Shown in pieces: positions 50,024 to 51,760 of a stretch of 51,760 nucleotides of DNA. Position numbers and translations under genes: made by a program. The notes below the pieces were generated by a model. The model did not search any database, had not been told where the DNA came from, and saw nothing but the letters and a program-made list of their open reading frames with translations. Origin of the DNA: Acidobacteriota bacterium (GTDB lineage Bacteria; Acidobacteriota; Blastocatellia; Pyrinomonadales; Pyrinomonadaceae); assembly GCA_020200155.1 (NCBI GenBank), contig JAIVJG010000166.1, positions 1 to 51,760 of the forward strand. Reading direction: 5' to 3'. The number at the start of each line of letters is the position of its first letter. Within the stretch, counting starts at the first letter, position 1.

Positions 50024-50789
50024 ACAGGAAGTTGAAAGCGTCCTGCGCGAGATACGCGAGCAAGTGCGCGCCGGGCAGGCGCGGGCGTCGCTCGACGCGC
50101 AGCGCACGACGGAAGACGGCGCGGGCGATTCCCTCTACGAATCGAGCGGAGAGCGCTCGTCCGTGGCCGCCGGTGCGCGTGCGCGTATCGAGGCGCACCT
50201 CGCGACGACGGCGCGAGCGTGGGACAGGCTGCCGCCGGTCGTCACCAACCGCAGCGGTTGGGCCGCGCGTCTCGAACTCTGGCTCAAGCGCCACCTCAAA
50301 CGCGCGACGCGCTGGTACGCATGGGAGCAGGTCAACTTCAACGCCTCAGTCCACCACGCGCTGCACGACACGCTGGAGGCGCTCACGGCCTACGAGCGCC
50401 ATCTGGAGAAATTGCGCGCGGAGATGCGCGCTGAGGCGGAAGCGCGGCGGGCCGAGCTTGAGGCGCAGGGAGACGAGTTGAGAGCGCGCCTGTCGGCGAC
50501 GGAAGCGCGGTTTGCCGCAGACAACGAACAGCTAAGAGCCTCGCTCGCGTCCGGCGTCGAACAACTGCGCGGCGAACAGCGGGCACACGTCGAGGGGCTA
50601 CGCAACGAACTGCGCGAGGAACTGCGCGAGCGCGATGAGCATCTGCGCGATGAGCAACGCGTCTGCTTCAAACAACTCTCGCTCGAAACCGGCGAGGCGG
50701 CTGTCATGCAAGACCGCGCCCGGCGCGACATCGAATCGCGCCTCGAAAAACTGGAAAGCTTGAAGGCGGCGACGAGCGACGAGCGATGA
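50016..50789 (+). CDS. Coiled-coil protein coupled to wzt
   Basis: A 257-residue protein whose ATG lies inside the end of wzt (8-base overlap). The N-terminal half is polar with a conserved-looking patch (WDRLPPVVTNRSGWAARLELWLKRHLKRATRWYAWEQVNFNASVHHALHDTLEAL). The C-terminal half from about residue 125 is a long coiled coil (YERHLEKLRAEMRAEAEARRAELEAQGDELRARL and so on). The patch resembles the non-catalytic helix preceding methyltransferases in O-antigen termination proteins (WbdD-like), where a coiled coil acts as a chain-length ruler. That is an inference from context: a methyltransferase gene follows immediately. The last codons (ATSDER, stop) come from the GACGAGCGACGAGC repeat. Confidence 0.7.
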   Translation: MAEQEVESVLREIREQVRAGQARASLDAQRTTEDGAGDSLYESSGERSSVAAGARARIEAHLATTARAWDRLPPVVTNRSGWAARLELWLKRHLKRATRWYAWEQVNFNASVHHALHDTLEALTAYERHLEKLRAEMRAEAEARRAELEAQGDELRARLSATEARFAADNEQLRASLASGVEQLRGEQRAHVEGLRNELREELRERDEHLRDEQRVCFKQLSLETGEAAVMQDRARRDIESRLEKLESLKAATSDER

Positions 50790-50841
50790 GAGACTGTTTG
50801 AAAATCTCTCGCTCGTCATTTGTCGCTCGTCGCTCGCCGCC
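50767..50841. repeat. Inverted repeat of GACGAGC words
   Basis: Left arm CGGCGACGAGCGACGAGCGA (from 50767) is answered on the right by TGTCGCTCGTCGCTCGCCGC (50821-50840), with CTCTCGCTCGTCA words between. It covers the last five codons and stop of the coiled-coil gene and the spacer before the methyltransferase gene. Confidence 0.8.
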
Positions 50842-50847
50842 GTTGTT

Positions 50848-51760
50848 ATGAAAGACGATCTGTACATGCGCGCAGGGATCGCGGACGTGGCGGAGTTTTA
50901 CCGCACGAAGTTCGTCTCGGACGAGGTGCTCGACGCGCGCTACTTCAAGGCGCTCGACCGCTTCGACATGCGTTTCGCGCGCACGATGTGGGTCTACGAC
51001 AACGTGCGCGCAGGCTCGCGCGTGCTCGACCTCGGCTGCGGGGCCGGGATGCTGGCCCTGCTCAAGCTCAAAGGCGTCGCGCTCGCGGGCGTTGATCTCT
51101 CGGATGAATGCGCCCTCGCCGCCAGACGCAACGGCTATGACGTGAGCGTCGCGGCCCAGTTGTCGCGCCTGCCCTTCGCAGACGATAGTTTTGATTACGT
51201 CGCCAGTCTCGACGTGCTCGGACACGTCGGATTTGAGGAGAAGGACGCGGTGTTGTCGGAAGTCCGCCGCGTGCTGCGACCCGGCGGCGTGACGATGCAC
51301 GGCATCGAATGCACAGACCGTCGCGCGCAGAAAAGTTACGACGAGATGAGCGCGGAGGAGTTGCGCCGCTTCATCGAAATAGACGGGCACGTCGGGCTTG
51401 AGGAAGAACAGGAGCACGCCGCGCGCTTTCAACGTTTCTTTCGTCACGTCGCCACTGAGCCGCGTTACGCTTTGTGTCTGAGCAGCGAAGAATTCATCAA
51501 GCAGTCGGACAAATACGGGTTGCCGTTCGAGGCGGATTTTCTCGACTACCTGCGCGGCCTCTCATTCGACGAGCGCCGCGCCTTCGACATGGCGATGGGC
51601 TACGTCTTCGGCAAAATCTCTGACCTCCACGTCCCGCTCCCCAAAAGCGGCCTCTACGTTTTCCTGAAGGCGTCGGACGAGCCGTTGGGAAGTTTCTACA
51701 ACGAGCACCGCGACCGGCGCGCTCTGTTCTCGCCCGGCGCATCAAGCGAAGACGCCGCGC
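50848..51760 (+). CDS. SAM-dependent methyltransferase, 3' end outside window
   Basis: An open frame of 304 codons running off the window. Residues about 48-150 form a class I Rossmann methyltransferase: RVLDLGCGAGMLALLKLKG (motif I), LAGVDLSDECALAARRNGY, LPFADDSFDYVASLDVLGHV and VLRPGGVTMHGIE. It continues with SYDEMSAEELRRFIEIDGHVGLEEEQEHAARFQRFF and SKYGLPFEADFLDYLRGL-type sequence, suggesting further domains beyond the edge, possibly a glycosyltransferase as in many polysaccharide-modifying proteins. It follows the coiled-coil gene and Wzt, so methylation of the non-reducing end of an exported glycan is a reasonable but unproven role. Confidence 0.85.
   Translation, partial: MKDDLYMRAGIADVAEFYRTKFVSDEVLDARYFKALDRFDMRFARTMWVYDNVRAGSRVLDLGCGAGMLALLKLKGVALAGVDLSDECALAARRNGYDVSVAAQLSRLPFADDSFDYVASLDVLGHVGFEEKDAVLSEVRRVLRPGGVTMHGIECTDRRAQKSYDEMSAEELRRFIEIDGHVGLEEEQEHAARFQRFFRHVATEPRYALCLSSEEFIKQSDKYGLPFEADFLDYLRGLSFDERRAFDMAMGYVFGKISDLHVPLPKSGLYVFLKASDEPLGSFYNEHRDRRALFSPGASSEDAA

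Overview
The window is high-GC, densely coded chromosomal DNA on both strands. There is no phage, IS, rRNA or tRNA gene that I can recognise. The gene content suggests a free-living Gram-negative-type heterotroph: outer-membrane barrels, lipoproteins, a Wzm/Wzt polysaccharide exporter, GlnE/GlnA, GatCAB, and molybdenum hydroxylases. Many secreted TPR or beta-rich proteins and numerous intergenic palindromes fit Acidobacteriota, perhaps Blastocatellia. That placement is inference; no marker gene proves it.

Layout. 0-1.5 kb: panB (cut by the window edge) and panC. 1.5-7.4 kb: a three-subunit molybdenum hydroxylase resembling 4-hydroxybenzoyl-CoA reductase, with mocA for its cofactor. Two small-gene cassettes interrupt this operon, and each carries a copy of the preceding gene's 3' end. 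7.5-19.5 kb: a TlpA-like redoxin without its cysteines, maf, dciA, gatC, a broken gatA, a double-barrel outer-membrane protein, small redox/zinc proteins, an amidohydrolase, a lipoprotein and glnE. 19.6-29 kb: a secreted protein, a GNAT, glnA, then speA-speY-speB (arginine to agmatine to putrescine to homospermidine) behind a possible Arg-rich leader peptide, then a secreted P-domain/lamin-tail protein. 29-41 kb: an orphan ABC ATPase, an AP-superfamily/ABM fusion, TPR proteins, thrC, a HAD phosphatase, a cyclophilin and a damaged thiE/thiD. 41-51.8 kb: a surface-polysaccharide region with an O-antigen ligase carrying an apparent PDZ insert, Wzm, Wzt, a coiled-coil protein, two methyltransferase genes (one fused to a HAD phosphatase) and a UPF0182 membrane protein.

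Two window-wide themes stand out. First, at least ten intergenic gaps hold inverted repeats built from short repeated words, and some of these reach into coding ends. Second, five genes (panC, gatA, the AP/ABM gene, thiE/thiD, UPF0182) show abrupt junctions where expected family sequence is missing. These are either real deletions or collapsed assembly, and read mapping would tell which.
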